From Paenibacillus contaminans (GTDB taxonomy: Bacteria; Bacillota; Bacilli; Paenibacillales; NBRC-103111): DNA of 64,000 nt. The stretch spans positions 310,001-374,000 of the forward strand of contig NZ_QMFB01000003.1 of assembly GCF_003285015.1 (NCBI RefSeq). The letters are read 5' to 3'. Below, in pieces: positions 25,372-34,022 of this stretch (its first letter is position 1; the number at the start of each line of letters is the position of its first letter). The translations under genes and the position numbers were made by a program. Below the pieces are notes generated by a model that saw only the letters and a list, made by a program, of their open reading frames with translations, did no database searches and was not told the origin of the DNA.

Positions 25372-26697
25372 TTACAACCGACCCGCGGTAGAACGGAATT
25401 TCGAGGACAGCAAGCGCAGCTCCTCCCGGTATTTCACGACTGTTCGCCGCGCGATATAAACGCCTTCCTCGGTCAACAAATCGGCGATTTTCCGATCCGA
25501 CAAAGGGGCTCTCTTATCTTCGCTATCAATGAGCTGCTTGATTCTCGCTTTGACGCTTTCGGCGGAAACATGCTCCTGCTCCGCGGCGATGCCGCTGCTA
25601 AAAAAGAACTTCAGCTCGTACAACCCTTGCGGCGTCAGCAAATATTTGTTGCGGACCGTGCGGCTGACGGTCGATTCATGCATCCCGAGGTCATCTGCAA
25701 TCGTTTTCATGTTCATCGGCTTTAACTGCGCGATCCCGTTCTTCATAAAATCTCGCTGCGCCAGAACGATCGCTTCGATCACGCGATAAAGCGTAGCATT
25801 TCGCTGCTGAAGACTGCGTATCAGCCACTTCGCGCTTTGCATATGCTCGCGCAGAAAATGCTTCACCTCAAGCGACCCGTTCGCCCCCAGCATGCTTTGA
25901 TAACATCCGCTTAGCGAGACTTGCGGCACTAGCGAGTCGTTCAGGACGATTTCGAGCGAATTGCGGTCGGCGTAAACGAAAGCGTCGGGCGCGATATTTT
26001 TCTCTGCGGAAACGCAGAAAGCAAGTCCCGGCCGCGGATCGAGCCGTTTTATATAGTCCAGCGCCTGAATAACCGCATGAAGCGGAACGCGAAGCGATTC
26101 GGCAATCCTTTTCAGCTTGCCGCTGCCAAGCTCCTGCAAATATTCGAGCACGACGGGAGCGGCAAGCGTATCCGCTTCCGGATCCCGCTCGATTTGCAGC
26201 AGCAAGCATTCCCGCAAATTTCTCGCGCCGACTCCCACCGGTTCAAGCGATTGCAGCAGTTTCAGCGACGCCTCCGCTTTCCGCCGATCTGTCTGAAGCG
26301 CTGTGCAAACCTCGTCAAGCTCCATCTCCAAATACCCGTCTTCATTCAAATTTCCCGCCATAAAAACAGCTGTTTTACGCAGCGTATCGTCTGCATCGAT
26401 CGTTCGCAGCTGTCCGATCAAGACCGATTCCAGCGTCTCCGGCACGCAGCCGAATTCCTGCCGCCTTACGGCGTCCATGTCGTTTGGCGAAACTGCCCCG
26501 GAAGACTTGCGGCTTTTCGGCTTTTTAAGGGAGTCGCGCCACGAAATATCCAGCATCGGATTGACCGTAGACTGCTCGAGCACATAGTCCATCAATTCCG
26601 CCGCAGAAAGCTGGAGCAAGTGGAGCGACTGCCGAAGCTGCACGGTCATACCCAGCCTGAGCGATTGATTCTGCGTCAAAGCGGACTTTAGCGACAT
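25372..26697 (-). CDS. rpoN: RNA polymerase sigma-54 factor (RpoN/SigL)
   Basis: 441 residues. Region I is Q/L-rich (QNQSLRLGMTVQLRQSLHLLQL), followed by a core-binding domain, an HTH (IADDLGMHESTVSRTVRNK) and the RpoN box ARRTVVKYREEL near residue 416. It drives -24/-12 promoters opened by AAA+ activators; no activator gene is visible here. It is an accessory insert between radC and maf. Confidence 0.95.
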   Translation of the reverse strand: MSLKSALTQNQSLRLGMTVQLRQSLHLLQLSAAELMDYVLEQSTVNPMLDISWRDSLKKPKSRKSSGAVSPNDMDAVRRQEFGCVPETLESVLIGQLRTIDADDTLRKTAVFMAGNLNEDGYLEMELDEVCTALQTDRRKAEASLKLLQSLEPVGVGARNLRECLLLQIERDPEADTLAAPVVLEYLQELGSGKLKRIAESLRVPLHAVIQALDYIKRLDPRPGLAFCVSAEKNIAPDAFVYADRNSLEIVLNDSLVPQVSLSGCYQSMLGANGSLEVKHFLREHMQSAKWLIRSLQQRNATLYRVIEAIVLAQRDFMKNGIAQLKPMNMKTIADDLGMHESTVSRTVRNKYLLTPQGLYELKFFFSSGIAAEQEHVSAESVKARIKQLIDSEDKRAPLSDRKIADLLTEEGVYIARRTVVKYREELRLLSSKFRSTAGRL

Positions 26698-26796
26698 AAC
26701 GGTTCACCGCCTTTGAGCTTATGCTTTACATCCTAGCTGTAGTTCTACTTTCACAATATTGGGAATCGATTGTCCGATATGCTTTAGAAATTTTGG

Positions 26797-27456
26797 TTAT
26801 TTGGGCGAAACCCAGCCTTTCTCATACACATAACGCATTAACTGCACGCGATTTTCCAAATGAAGCTTCTGCAAAATGTTTTTCATATGGTTTTTGACCG
26901 TATGCTCCGAAATGACGAGCTGCTCGGAAATTTCGCGGTTCGACTTTCCCCGCGCCACCCATTCGAGAATTTCCCTTTCTCTCGCAGTTAGCGGCCCGCG
27001 ATCGTCAAGAACGGCCTGCTCCTGCTCCCGCGGGGTAAATTCCTGCAAAATGCGGATCGCCAGCTCCTTTGACATCGGCGCCTCGTCCGTCGCAATCGCC
27101 CGTAAATACTCGTGCCAGGAGGAGGGGTGCAAATTTTTTTGCAAAAATCCTTGAGCCCCCTTCTTCAAGGCCTCGAACAGATTGGCGATTTCGTCCGAAA
27201 CCGTGACGATTACGATTTTGACGTACGGAAACTGGCTTTTGATCGCTTTCGTCGCTTCAAGCCCGTCCATTTCCGGCATGTTGATATCCATTAATATAAG
27301 GTCGGGCATCAGCTGCCCGGTCATTTCAATCGCTTGCTTCCCATTGTCCGCCTCTCCGACGACCTCGAACATCGGATCCATGCTCATAATATCGCGCATG
27401 CCTTCTCTTGCATGCTCATGATCGTCGACGATCAATACGCGGTACAGCTTGCTCAT
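26797..27456 (-). CDS. NarL/FixJ-family response regulator
   Basis: 219 residues: a receiver domain with phosphoacceptor Asp in LILMDINMPEMDG and a LuxR-type HTH (LTAREREILEWVARGKSNREI). It overlaps the end of the upstream kinase gene by 4 bp, so the two form one signalling pair. The target genes are not evident; rpoN lies 99 bp downstream. Confidence 0.93.
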   Translation of the reverse strand: MSKLYRVLIVDDHEHAREGMRDIMSMDPMFEVVGEADNGKQAIEMTGQLMPDLILMDINMPEMDGLEATKAIKSQFPYVKIVIVTVSDEIANLFEALKKGAQGFLQKNLHPSSWHEYLRAIATDEAPMSKELAIRILQEFTPREQEQAVLDDRGPLTAREREILEWVARGKSNREISEQLVISEHTVKNHMKNILQKLHLENRVQLMRYVYEKGWVSPK

Positions 27457-28286
27457 GCGTTTCCCCTCTTTCGAATAACCATTTTCGTCCGTTTCTCCAG
27501 CCGTTCAAGCGTTAACTCCCAGCCCATCTCCTTGGCTCTATCGCGCAATATTTGCAGGCCGTACCGGCTCGCATGGGCAAATGGATCGCCGCTGAACCCC
27601 TTGCCGTCGTCGGCAACCGAACACGTCCAGCCTTCATCGTCCGCAGCGCATTCGATCTCCACATGTCCTGCATTCGCATGCTTCCGTACGTTTAACAGCG
27701 CTTCCCGCAGCGATGCGTACAGCTCTACCTTCTCTTTGGCCGTCAGCCGCTCTTCGGGCAGCTCCCAGCGAAAGGCTACGGACATTCCCGCTTCGCTAGC
27801 CGTCTCATCGGCCAAGGATCGTATCGATTCCATCCAGGGCATCGTATCAAGCACGGGCGGCTTGCGTAAATTGGCAATTGCTTGTCTTACGTACTCGTTC
27901 ACCTGATGCACCGTTTTACGCAGCTTGCCGAGCTGTTCGCCGGATGCTTCCGCATCGCGGCTCCGCTCCAGCTGATCCACTTTGACCGACAGCAGAAACA
28001 GCGATTGCGCAATTCCGTCATGAAGCTCTCGTGCAATCCTTTCCCGCTCCACCAGCGCCGCCTTCAGCGACCTTTCCTTGTTCAGCTCCTCTTGCGTGTT
28101 TTCGAGTATGGAAAACAGCTTGGCCGAAAGCGGCACGGTTACGACAAAAATCAAAATCGGCGCAAGCATATTGCCGACCTCCATAGACACGAAAGAAACG
28201 AGCAATTCGTGCCTGACATATTCCCATATCCCGATCGTCAACGTAGGAATGGTTAAAATGAGCCACTTGATTTCTTTATAAGTCAT
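27453..28286 (-). CDS. NarL-type sensor histidine kinase
   Basis: 277 residues. Two N-terminal membrane segments (about 8-60) precede the HisKA_3 phosphoacceptor ERERIARELHDGIAQ and an HATPase domain with LREALLNVRKHANA and VADDGKGF. There is almost no extracellular loop, so the signal is probably sensed in or near the membrane. ATG 28286 has GGGAGGG upstream. Confidence 0.92.
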   Translation of the reverse strand: MTYKEIKWLILTIPTLTIGIWEYVRHELLVSFVSMEVGNMLAPILIFVVTVPLSAKLFSILENTQEELNKERSLKAALVERERIARELHDGIAQSLFLLSVKVDQLERSRDAEASGEQLGKLRKTVHQVNEYVRQAIANLRKPPVLDTMPWMESIRSLADETASEAGMSVAFRWELPEERLTAKEKVELYASLREALLNVRKHANAGHVEIECAADDEGWTCSVADDGKGFSGDPFAHASRYGLQILRDRAKEMGWELTLERLEKRTKMVIRKRGNA

Positions 28287-28446
28287 CCGTTTCCCTCCCG
28301 GCATGCATCAGGCGGTTAACGCCAAAAACGCACCATTAGGCTGCCCCGCGGCGAGCGCTTCGCCGAAAATTGGGACAGACTGGTGCTTTCATTGTATAAA
28401 TCAGTGCGATACTTGTCCATCCTAAACGGAAGGAGGTGACGACAAA

Positions 28447-28602
28447 ATGGCAAAAGACGTATTATGCGAAGTAAATTCTTGCAAATACTGGGCTAACGGG
28501 AACAAATGCAACGCTTCTTCGATCTATGTGGTCAGCCATCGCGGAAAGCAAGCCGTAAACTCGGAAGAAACGGACTGCAAAACGTTCGAACCGAAAATTT
28601 AG
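28447..28602 (+). CDS. DUF1540 small cysteine-rich protein
   Basis: 51 residues, MAKDVLCEVNSCKYWANGNK at the start and SEETDCKTFEPKI at the end. Four cysteines (7, 12, 21, 43) could bind a metal ion, as expected of the DUF1540 family common in spore-formers. Function unknown. A perfect GGAAGGAGGTGA ribosome site precedes the ATG. It is divergent from the histidine kinase and ends at its own terminator. Confidence 0.9.
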   Translation: MAKDVLCEVNSCKYWANGNKCNASSIYVVSHRGKQAVNSEETDCKTFEPKI

Positions 28603-28627
28603 TTTTACGCTTCAAGGGTTCAAATGC

Positions 28628-28660
28628 GGGCAACCTTCGGCAAAAGGTTGCCCTTTTTAT
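28628..28660 (+). terminator. Terminator after the DUF1540 gene
   Basis: GGGCAACCTT and AAGGTTGCCC form a 10-bp stem followed by TTTTT. Confidence 0.9.
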
Positions 28661-28688
28661 TTGCCTCAGCAATTAGTGTAACCAAGAA

Positions 28689-28703
28689 TGATAATTATTA
28701 TCA
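28689..28703. promoter_or_regulatory. Perfect Fur box TGATAAT-T-ATTATCA
   Basis: A perfect 7-1-7 inverted repeat matching the Bacillus Fur operator core. It lies between two convergent genes and their terminators, with no gene start nearby. Confidence 0.65.
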
Positions 28704-28715
28704 AACAAGTCACCA

Positions 28716-28756
28716 AAAAAAGACGACGTAAGTAAATAACGTCGCCGATTATCGGG
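28716..28756 (-). terminator. Terminator after maf
   Basis: On the minus strand CGACGT-TATTTACTT-ACGTCG is followed by TCTTTTTTT. Confidence 0.8.
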
Positions 28757-28792
28757 TAGCGCTTAACGCGGCGGAAATAGCTTGGAAACGCC

Positions 28793-29452
28793 TTATGGAA
28801 CCGCAATGCCGAACTGCTGCAGCATCCCGCTGAGAGCATGAAGCGAAAGGCCGACTACCGAATAATAGTCCCCGTCGACCCTCACGACGAACGTGGAGCC
28901 GAGCCCTTGGACCGCATAGCTCCCGGCCTTGTCCATCGGCTCCCCGGTGGCCACGTAACGCCGGATCTGCTCGTCCGTAAGGGCCTGCAAGGTAACGTCG
29001 GTTTTTATGCTCTGCACCGTGCTGCGTCCCGTGCGTTGATCGATGCAGGCGATGCCCGTAAACACCTGATGGACGGCGCCCTGCAGCCTTTTCAGCATCC
29101 GGAAGGCGTCTTCCGCATCAATCGGCTTGCCGTAAACCGTTCCGTCCAGAACGACGATCGTATCCGCTCCGATAATAATGCCTGGCTCTCCGTCTTGAAT
29201 GTTCGTGCTCGTTCCGAAATTCGCAGCATTATCCGACGGAACGGAAACGGCACCGGACGTCCTGAGCTGCCGGCCCACGGCCTCCGCCTTGCGAAGCGCC
29301 AGCTGCTCCACCATCGCATCCGGAGCCGTTCCCGGCTCTACCGTTTCGTCCGCATGGCTGACTACGATTCGCACGGGCAAGCCGAGCATCCGAATAAGCT
29401 CCTGCCGCCGCGGCGAAGACGACGCTAAAATCAATACGGGTTGCTTCTCCAT
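28793..29452 (-). CDS. maf: Maf-family nucleotide pyrophosphatase
   Basis: 219 residues. Key motifs are LASSSPRRQELI, the IGADTIVVLDG segment with its catalytic aspartate, GKP, and FTG. It hydrolyses dTTP, UTP or modified pyrimidine nucleotides. A 25-residue insert (about 65-90, SGAVSVPSDN...) interrupts the region before IGADT and makes it longer than B. subtilis Maf. It normally sits next to radC/mreB; here rpoN and a two-component system lie between. Confidence 0.94.
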   Translation of the reverse strand: MEKQPVLILASSSPRRQELIRMLGLPVRIVVSHADETVEPGTAPDAMVEQLALRKAEAVGRQLRTSGAVSVPSDNAANFGTSTNIQDGEPGIIIGADTIVVLDGTVYGKPIDAEDAFRMLKRLQGAVHQVFTGIACIDQRTGRSTVQSIKTDVTLQALTDEQIRRYVATGEPMDKAGSYAVQGLGSTFVVRVDGDYYSVVGLSLHALSGMLQQFGIAVP

Positions 29453-29505
29453 CCTCTCTTCTACCTCCGGTTCGTATCTTAATACTCCAAGGGATCATGC
29501 TTGAA

Positions 29506-29748
29506 CTATAGCTTCCGGTAAATCCATATTGCGGCGATCAGCATGATGATGCTGATCAGGTTAAGCCTGATTTCCAGCAGCAGATCGTAACGGATCACTT
29601 GCAGGTCCGCTTTGGGATGCCAGCTGATTTCCGCCGACTTCGTGAGGAAGGAAATGCCCGGCACGTCAGCAAGCAGCTGCGTAATGATAGCTCCGGCAAT
29701 CAGCCCGATTACGATAAACAACAACAGCGTCCAGTTCGACTTTTTCAT
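29506..29748 (-). CDS. DUF4321 small membrane protein
   Basis: 80 residues with two hydrophobic segments (about 7-27 and 60-78). The pattern NWTLLLFIVIGLIAGAIITQLL and the closing helix match DUF4321 proteins found upstream of maf in Paenibacillaceae and Clostridia. Function unknown. Probably co-transcribed with maf (53-bp gap). Confidence 0.85.
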   Translation of the reverse strand: MKKSNWTLLLFIVIGLIAGAIITQLLADVPGISFLTKSAEISWHPKADLQVIRYDLLLEIRLNLISIIMLIAAIWIYRKL

Positions 29749-29957
29749 CCGCTTCTCTCCTCATTTTCGCCCGCAAAACCGTCATTCCCATTATACGGAT
29801 TCGGGCGTTTCAATACAATGAACCCGCTGCCCTCCGTCTTCCGGTCCATAGGATATCAATAACCGTTTAATCGGCACAAGCCGTAACAGGTAAATTTTTC
29901 ATCGAAAACGTTCCCGTATCCTATGGTAAAATGGACGCTGGGGAGGTACAGCTTACG

Positions 29958-31253
29958 ATGAGAAAGTTATGGGTAACCCTATGCGCGGCAACATGCGCTA
30001 TGATGGTGGCAGCGGCTCCCGCCTCCGCCTTTAAGGTCGTCGTCGACGCCGGTCATGGCGGACGAGATCCCGGAGCGGTAAGCGCGGGCGGTCTGCAGGA
30101 GAAATACGTCAATCTCGACATCGCGCAGCGGCTCAGGACCGAGCTGCAAAAACGCGGCTACGAAGTCGCGATGACGCGTGACACGGACGTCTACTTATCG
30201 CTCGCAGAGCGAGTCGAATTTACGAACGAACAAAATGCCGATATATTCGTGTCGGTCCACGCGAATTCACATCCGTCGACGTCCGCCAAAGGATCGATGG
30301 TTCTGTATTACGATGCGGCATATCCGCAAAGCGACTACCCGTCAAGCGCGGAGATGACCACCTGGAGCGACGTAAGCAAGATGCTTGCCCGGCAAACGCT
30401 GGACGGGGTCGTGGCGAAGGCCGGAACCGAAAATGACGGACTCGTGCCTAGCGCCGTATATGTCGTCAGAATGGGAACGATTCCGAGCGTTCTCGTGGAA
30501 ACGGCTTTCTTGTCCAATCGCTCGGATGCGGCGCTCCTGGCCGATGCGGCGGTTCGCCAAGCGATGGCGGAAGGAATCGCAGCAGGCATTGCCGAATACG
30601 CGGCGCTGCCGTTTCCGGACATTATGAATCACTGGGCCAAGGAATCGATCATGCGCTTGAAGGAAAAAGGAATCGTCAACGGCATCAACCATTATTTTTA
30701 TCCGGACAGGCCGCTCACCCGCGCCCAATTTGCAGCGATCCTCGATCGTACGTTCCATTTCGAGGAACCGGCCGCCGATCCGAACGGCAGCTGCCAGAAG
30801 CTCGCAAATGCCGATAAGGGAAGCGCCAAGCCGGCATCCGGCGTTACGGTGACATCCAACGTCTACGGCGGCAGCGGCAATTGCAGCCCCGTGCCCGCGT
30901 CGTTCCGCGATTTACCCGTTACATACTGGGCTTACGAAACGCTTATGAAAGCCGCCAAGCTCCGCTATATGGACGGTTATGCAGACGGCACTATTCGTCC
31001 CGACCAGCCGATTACGAGGGCGGAAGCAGCCGCTCTGCTCGACCGCATCGTCGGATCCAAGCTGCCGCAGACAACGAAAAGCTTTGCCGACGTTCCCGCC
31101 GATATGTGGGCGTCGAAGGCGATCGGCCGCTTGTATGCCGCAGGCATTATCGGCGGCGTATCGGACACGCAGTTCGCGCCTTCCCGCAGCATAACGCGTG
31201 CCGAGATCAGCGCGATGATGGACAGGTATGTAAACGGCTCGCAAAAACCGTAA
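29958..31253 (+). CDS. N-acetylmuramoyl-L-alanine amidase with three SLH domains
   Basis: 431 residues. Signal peptide (1-24, cut after ASA), Amidase_3 domain with zinc ligands in VVDAGHGGRD (H33), E48 and VSVHANS, and the catalytic glutamate in VLVETAFLSN. Three SLH repeats (from about residue 218) then anchor the enzyme to secondary wall polymer. It cleaves the stem peptide from glycan at the cell surface. I used ATG 29958 because GGGAGG lies upstream and the signal peptide starts there. Confidence 0.93.
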   Translation: MRKLWVTLCAATCAMMVAAAPASAFKVVVDAGHGGRDPGAVSAGGLQEKYVNLDIAQRLRTELQKRGYEVAMTRDTDVYLSLAERVEFTNEQNADIFVSVHANSHPSTSAKGSMVLYYDAAYPQSDYPSSAEMTTWSDVSKMLARQTLDGVVAKAGTENDGLVPSAVYVVRMGTIPSVLVETAFLSNRSDAALLADAAVRQAMAEGIAAGIAEYAALPFPDIMNHWAKESIMRLKEKGIVNGINHYFYPDRPLTRAQFAAILDRTFHFEEPAADPNGSCQKLANADKGSAKPASGVTVTSNVYGGSGNCSPVPASFRDLPVTYWAYETLMKAAKLRYMDGYADGTIRPDQPITRAEAAALLDRIVGSKLPQTTKSFADVPADMWASKAIGRLYAAGIIGGVSDTQFAPSRSITRAEISAMMDRYVNGSQKP

Positions 31254-31360
31254 GTTTTCTAATGAGGTTTAACATCCCATGATTAACGGCAACCGTCGTT
31301 TGCATGACCGCATTCACTTAGGAAGAACGAAACTGCCGTACTCATTCATAATCCCGATAA

Positions 31361-31408
31361 AAGAAGCCGCCAGCCCACATTCAGTGGTTCTGGCGGCTTC
31401 TTTTTTTC
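31361..31408 (+). terminator. Terminator after the SLH amidase
   Basis: AAGAAGCCGCCAG pairs with CTGGCGGCTTCTT and is followed by a run of T. The remaining 31409-31573 holds the promoter region of the next gene. Confidence 0.9.
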
Positions 31409-31479
31409 ATTCCATTCCTGCGCTTGACGGGCATCGGCGAAAAGTACGGAAGCCCGATAGCCGGCAAGCCGAGCCCCCG

Positions 31480-31490
31480 ACAACCTGTAC
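31480..31490. promoter_or_regulatory. ACAACCTGTAC site upstream of the GntR fusion gene
   Basis: ACAACCTGTAC followed by TATTTTATTGCAA. A very similar block (TACAACCTGTAT, then TTATTTTAATCAA) lies at 36033-36043 before the aminotransferase operon. The core ACA-ACC-TGT is an inverted repeat. Confidence 0.45.
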
Positions 31491-31573
31491 TATTTTATTG
31501 CAATTACTTGTGAATCTGTATCTTTTCGTTTACCATTACATACAACAATAATAAACGATCAGGTGGTTATCCG

Positions 31574-32974
31574 ATGGAAAATGAAAAGCAGTTCCGTTAT
31601 TCGAAGCTCGCCGGCATTCTGAAGGATCAAATTTATTCGGGCTATATCAAGCCCGGGGAATATTTGCCTTCCGAGCACCAGCTTTGCTACCAGTACAGCC
31701 TGAGCCGCACCTCCGTCCGCAAATCGCTGGAGCAGCTTGCCGCCGAAGGGCTCATCATCAAGAAAGTCGGCGCGGGAACGATGGTCGACCCGGCTCTCCA
31801 GGTGCCGAAGGAACAAAACCGGACGCTGCATATTTTAGCGACTTCTCCGCATTATTTTATTGAAAACGACGGGTTTGCCGCTATCGAAAATGCCTTCAAG
31901 CGTCAATATCCGCACGTCAACGTAAAACTGCTCAAGCTTTCCGGGGATACCCACTTTGATGAAGCTCTGCGCAAGCATCATGAGAACGGGCTCCATCCGG
32001 ATCTGGTGTTTTGCCACGACTCCCAGCTGACCGGCATGGAGGATTTGTCCATGTTCCTCGATCTCGAGCCTGACCTGGGGGACGCCTTGTCGCCTCTGCA
32101 CCCGGAGCTCCTGAACGGCATCCACCGCGATTCGTCGGGCAAGAAGGCGGTTCCGATCACGTTCTCCACCGTATTTCTTGTGTATAATCCGGACTTGTTC
32201 GAAAGCCGGCATGTCGCCAAGCCCGATACAGGCTGGTCGAGCAGCGACTTTCTGGAAGCGGCGGAGCAGCTGACGTTCGACTCCAACGGCGACGGAATTC
32301 CTGACCAATACGGTTTCACCCTCAGCCCGTGGATAAACCGGTGGCTGCCCTTCGCGCTGCAACACGGACTGATGAATCCCGACGCGGGTTCCTATGAGGA
32401 CGTGCTGAGCGAAACCTGCACGTTTATTCACGAGCTGCTTTATACCAAAAAAGGCGCCTTGTTGTTTGCGCCATTTTCGAAATGGTCGGCGGATCAGCCG
32501 TTTAAAAACGGCAAAGCCGCCATGACGCTGACGACGACGTTCGAGCTGTCCGCTTGGCGAAACGAAGGGCTGCCCTTCGAGCCCGAAATTGCTCCCCTTC
32601 CGTTCGGAAACGTGCCGTCAACGATCATTTCCTCGAACAGTCTGCTCATCCCGCATTCGTCCTCGCATGAAGAACTGGCGCTAGCTTTCATACGTACGGC
32701 GATCGACCCCGACGTACAGCGCCAAATCATCGAAACGACCGATTTCTTATCGGTCGTTCCGGAGGTGAATGAAGCGGCTAAGCCGGCCGCGCTGCTTAAA
32801 GCGCTCAACGCGTCGCACGATAGAATGGCTTATAACTATTACGTAAACGAGCTGTTCCCGGATGTGAGCGTCATGGAGGAGCTGTCCTCGCAAATGACAT
32901 TTTTCTGGCTCGGCTTGGAAACGGCGTCCGCTTTCTCGCGCAAATGGAAACGTATCGTGCCGCGAATGGTGTAA
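31574..32974 (+). CDS. GntR-type regulator fused to a solute-binding-protein domain
   Basis: 466 residues. Residues 1-75 are a GntR winged helix (YIKPGEYLPSEHQLC, LSRTSVRKSLEQLAAEGLI). Residues about 83-460 match ABC-type extracellular sugar-binding proteins (type 1/8), for example VFLVYNPDLFE, DSNGDGIPDQYGF and KNGKAAMTLT, but without a signal peptide. It should therefore be a cytoplasmic sugar- or ligand-sensing transcription factor. A related operator-like block occurs before the aminotransferase-amidohydrolase operon at 36000. Ribosome site CAGGTGG is modest. Confidence 0.88.
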   Translation: MENEKQFRYSKLAGILKDQIYSGYIKPGEYLPSEHQLCYQYSLSRTSVRKSLEQLAAEGLIIKKVGAGTMVDPALQVPKEQNRTLHILATSPHYFIENDGFAAIENAFKRQYPHVNVKLLKLSGDTHFDEALRKHHENGLHPDLVFCHDSQLTGMEDLSMFLDLEPDLGDALSPLHPELLNGIHRDSSGKKAVPITFSTVFLVYNPDLFESRHVAKPDTGWSSSDFLEAAEQLTFDSNGDGIPDQYGFTLSPWINRWLPFALQHGLMNPDAGSYEDVLSETCTFIHELLYTKKGALLFAPFSKWSADQPFKNGKAAMTLTTTFELSAWRNEGLPFEPEIAPLPFGNVPSTIISSNSLLIPHSSSHEELALAFIRTAIDPDVQRQIIETTDFLSVVPEVNEAAKPAALLKALNASHDRMAYNYYVNELFPDVSVMEELSSQMTFFWLGLETASAFSRKWKRIVPRMV

Positions 32975-33003
32975 CGCCGGGCCGGGCCGCGCCGCTCTTT
33001 CGC

Positions 33004-33163
33004 AGTCCGTCCCAAAAGTCGGTATTTCCATTTTTACGCCCGCTTAAAGTGTTAAATTAGCAAACAAATAGCTTCCGCTACCACTTTAAGGGTGGTTTTG
33101 GAAGCTATTTGTTTAAATAATGAGACTGTTCCATTTGCCTCTACCTATTTTGGGGCTGTCCCC
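33004..33163. repeat. MITE-like palindromic element, copy A3
   Basis: 160 bp with GTCCCAAAAG near the left and TTTTGGGGCTGTCCCC at the right. The core is a perfect 15-bp stem (33062-33076 with 33100-33114) capped by CCACT...GGTGG. The architecture and size match A1 and A2, though the stem sequence has diverged. Lies downstream of both neighbouring genes and can terminate both. Confidence 0.7.
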
Positions 33164-33200
33164 GTTTTGCCGCATGGCGGCGGCCGGTCCGCCTATAACG

Positions 33201-34022
33201 TTATTCCCCGGTTGATAAATATCGCCCTGCATTGCCGCGGCAAAGAAGAGCCCGGTCCGCTTCTCCGATCGCGGCTGCGGCAAGCTGCAGCGCCGTCGCT
33301 TCGGCCGACTGGATCGGCGTGCAGGAGCCGTATGCGAACCTTTCGGCCTCGCCCCGCGCGCACAGCTTGGAAATGACCGCAAGCGGCCCGTTGCAGAACC
33401 ATAGGTCGCAGCAAACATGCTCCAAGCAGGCGCCTTGCGGAAGCATTCGCTTAACCTGCTCCCATTCGTGCTCGCGAAAACCGCTAAGCAGGAGCGGATG
33501 TCCTTCCAGCATAACGATAAGCTCAGCCGCGATGTGGAACGGCAAATGCTCCGCCATGAAGCGGGGATGCTGAAGCCGCTCGTCCTGCAGCCTTACGGCG
33601 ATTTGCAGAGGCAGCCGGAGACGGCGAACGGCCGCGTATAGCGCCTTCGCGTCGCTCCCGGCAGGATCGTACCCGTGGTAGCCCGGAACCAATCGCACGC
33701 CTTTCGCTCCCGAAGCGGCCGCCCATTCCAGCTCCGCCTCCCAATTCGTCTCCGCCGGAGTGATAATGACGAAAGGCAAGAGCCGGTCGTCGGACGCCGA
33801 TTCGGCGAACAGCGCTTCGTTGCCGGAACGCGTATCGTGACCGTGAATGGATGCGATATGGCTTACGCACATAGCTTCCAGCTGCAGCCGGTCGGCCATC
33901 GCGGATAAGTCCGCGGCCGTCGCACGGGACTGGTAACGAGTCGGCCAAGTGCCGATGAACGCGGTGACGTCAATTGCTTTTTGCGCAAGAAAAGGCGCAT
34001 AAAAGGAACTCGTATCGATCAT
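33201..34022 (-). CDS. Amidohydrolase-2-like protein lacking the HxH metal motif
   Basis: 273 residues resembling a TIM-barrel Amidohydrolase_2 protein. The first strand reads AIDVTAFIGTWPTR instead of the usual D-x-H-x-H, so the two N-terminal metal histidines are missing. A terminal strand such as FAYGSCTP replaces FGSD. It may be a non-catalytic partner or a metal-independent member. It overlaps the true amidohydrolase by 4 bp (ATGA) and is the last gene of a three-gene operon. Confidence 0.75.
   Translation of the reverse strand: MIDTSSFYAPFLAQKAIDVTAFIGTWPTRYQSRATAADLSAMADRLQLEAMCVSHIASIHGHDTRSGNEALFAESASDDRLLPFVIITPAETNWEAELEWAAASGAKGVRLVPGYHGYDPAGSDAKALYAAVRRLRLPLQIAVRLQDERLQHPRFMAEHLPFHIAAELIVMLEGHPLLLSGFREHEWEQVKRMLPQGACLEHVCCDLWFCNGPLAVISKLCARGEAERFAYGSCTPIQSAEATALQLAAAAIGEADRALLCRGNAGRYLSTGE

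Noticed and set aside
28689..28703. Fur control of maf or DUF1540
   Set aside because: The box lies downstream of both genes beyond their terminators, so it cannot be their operator.
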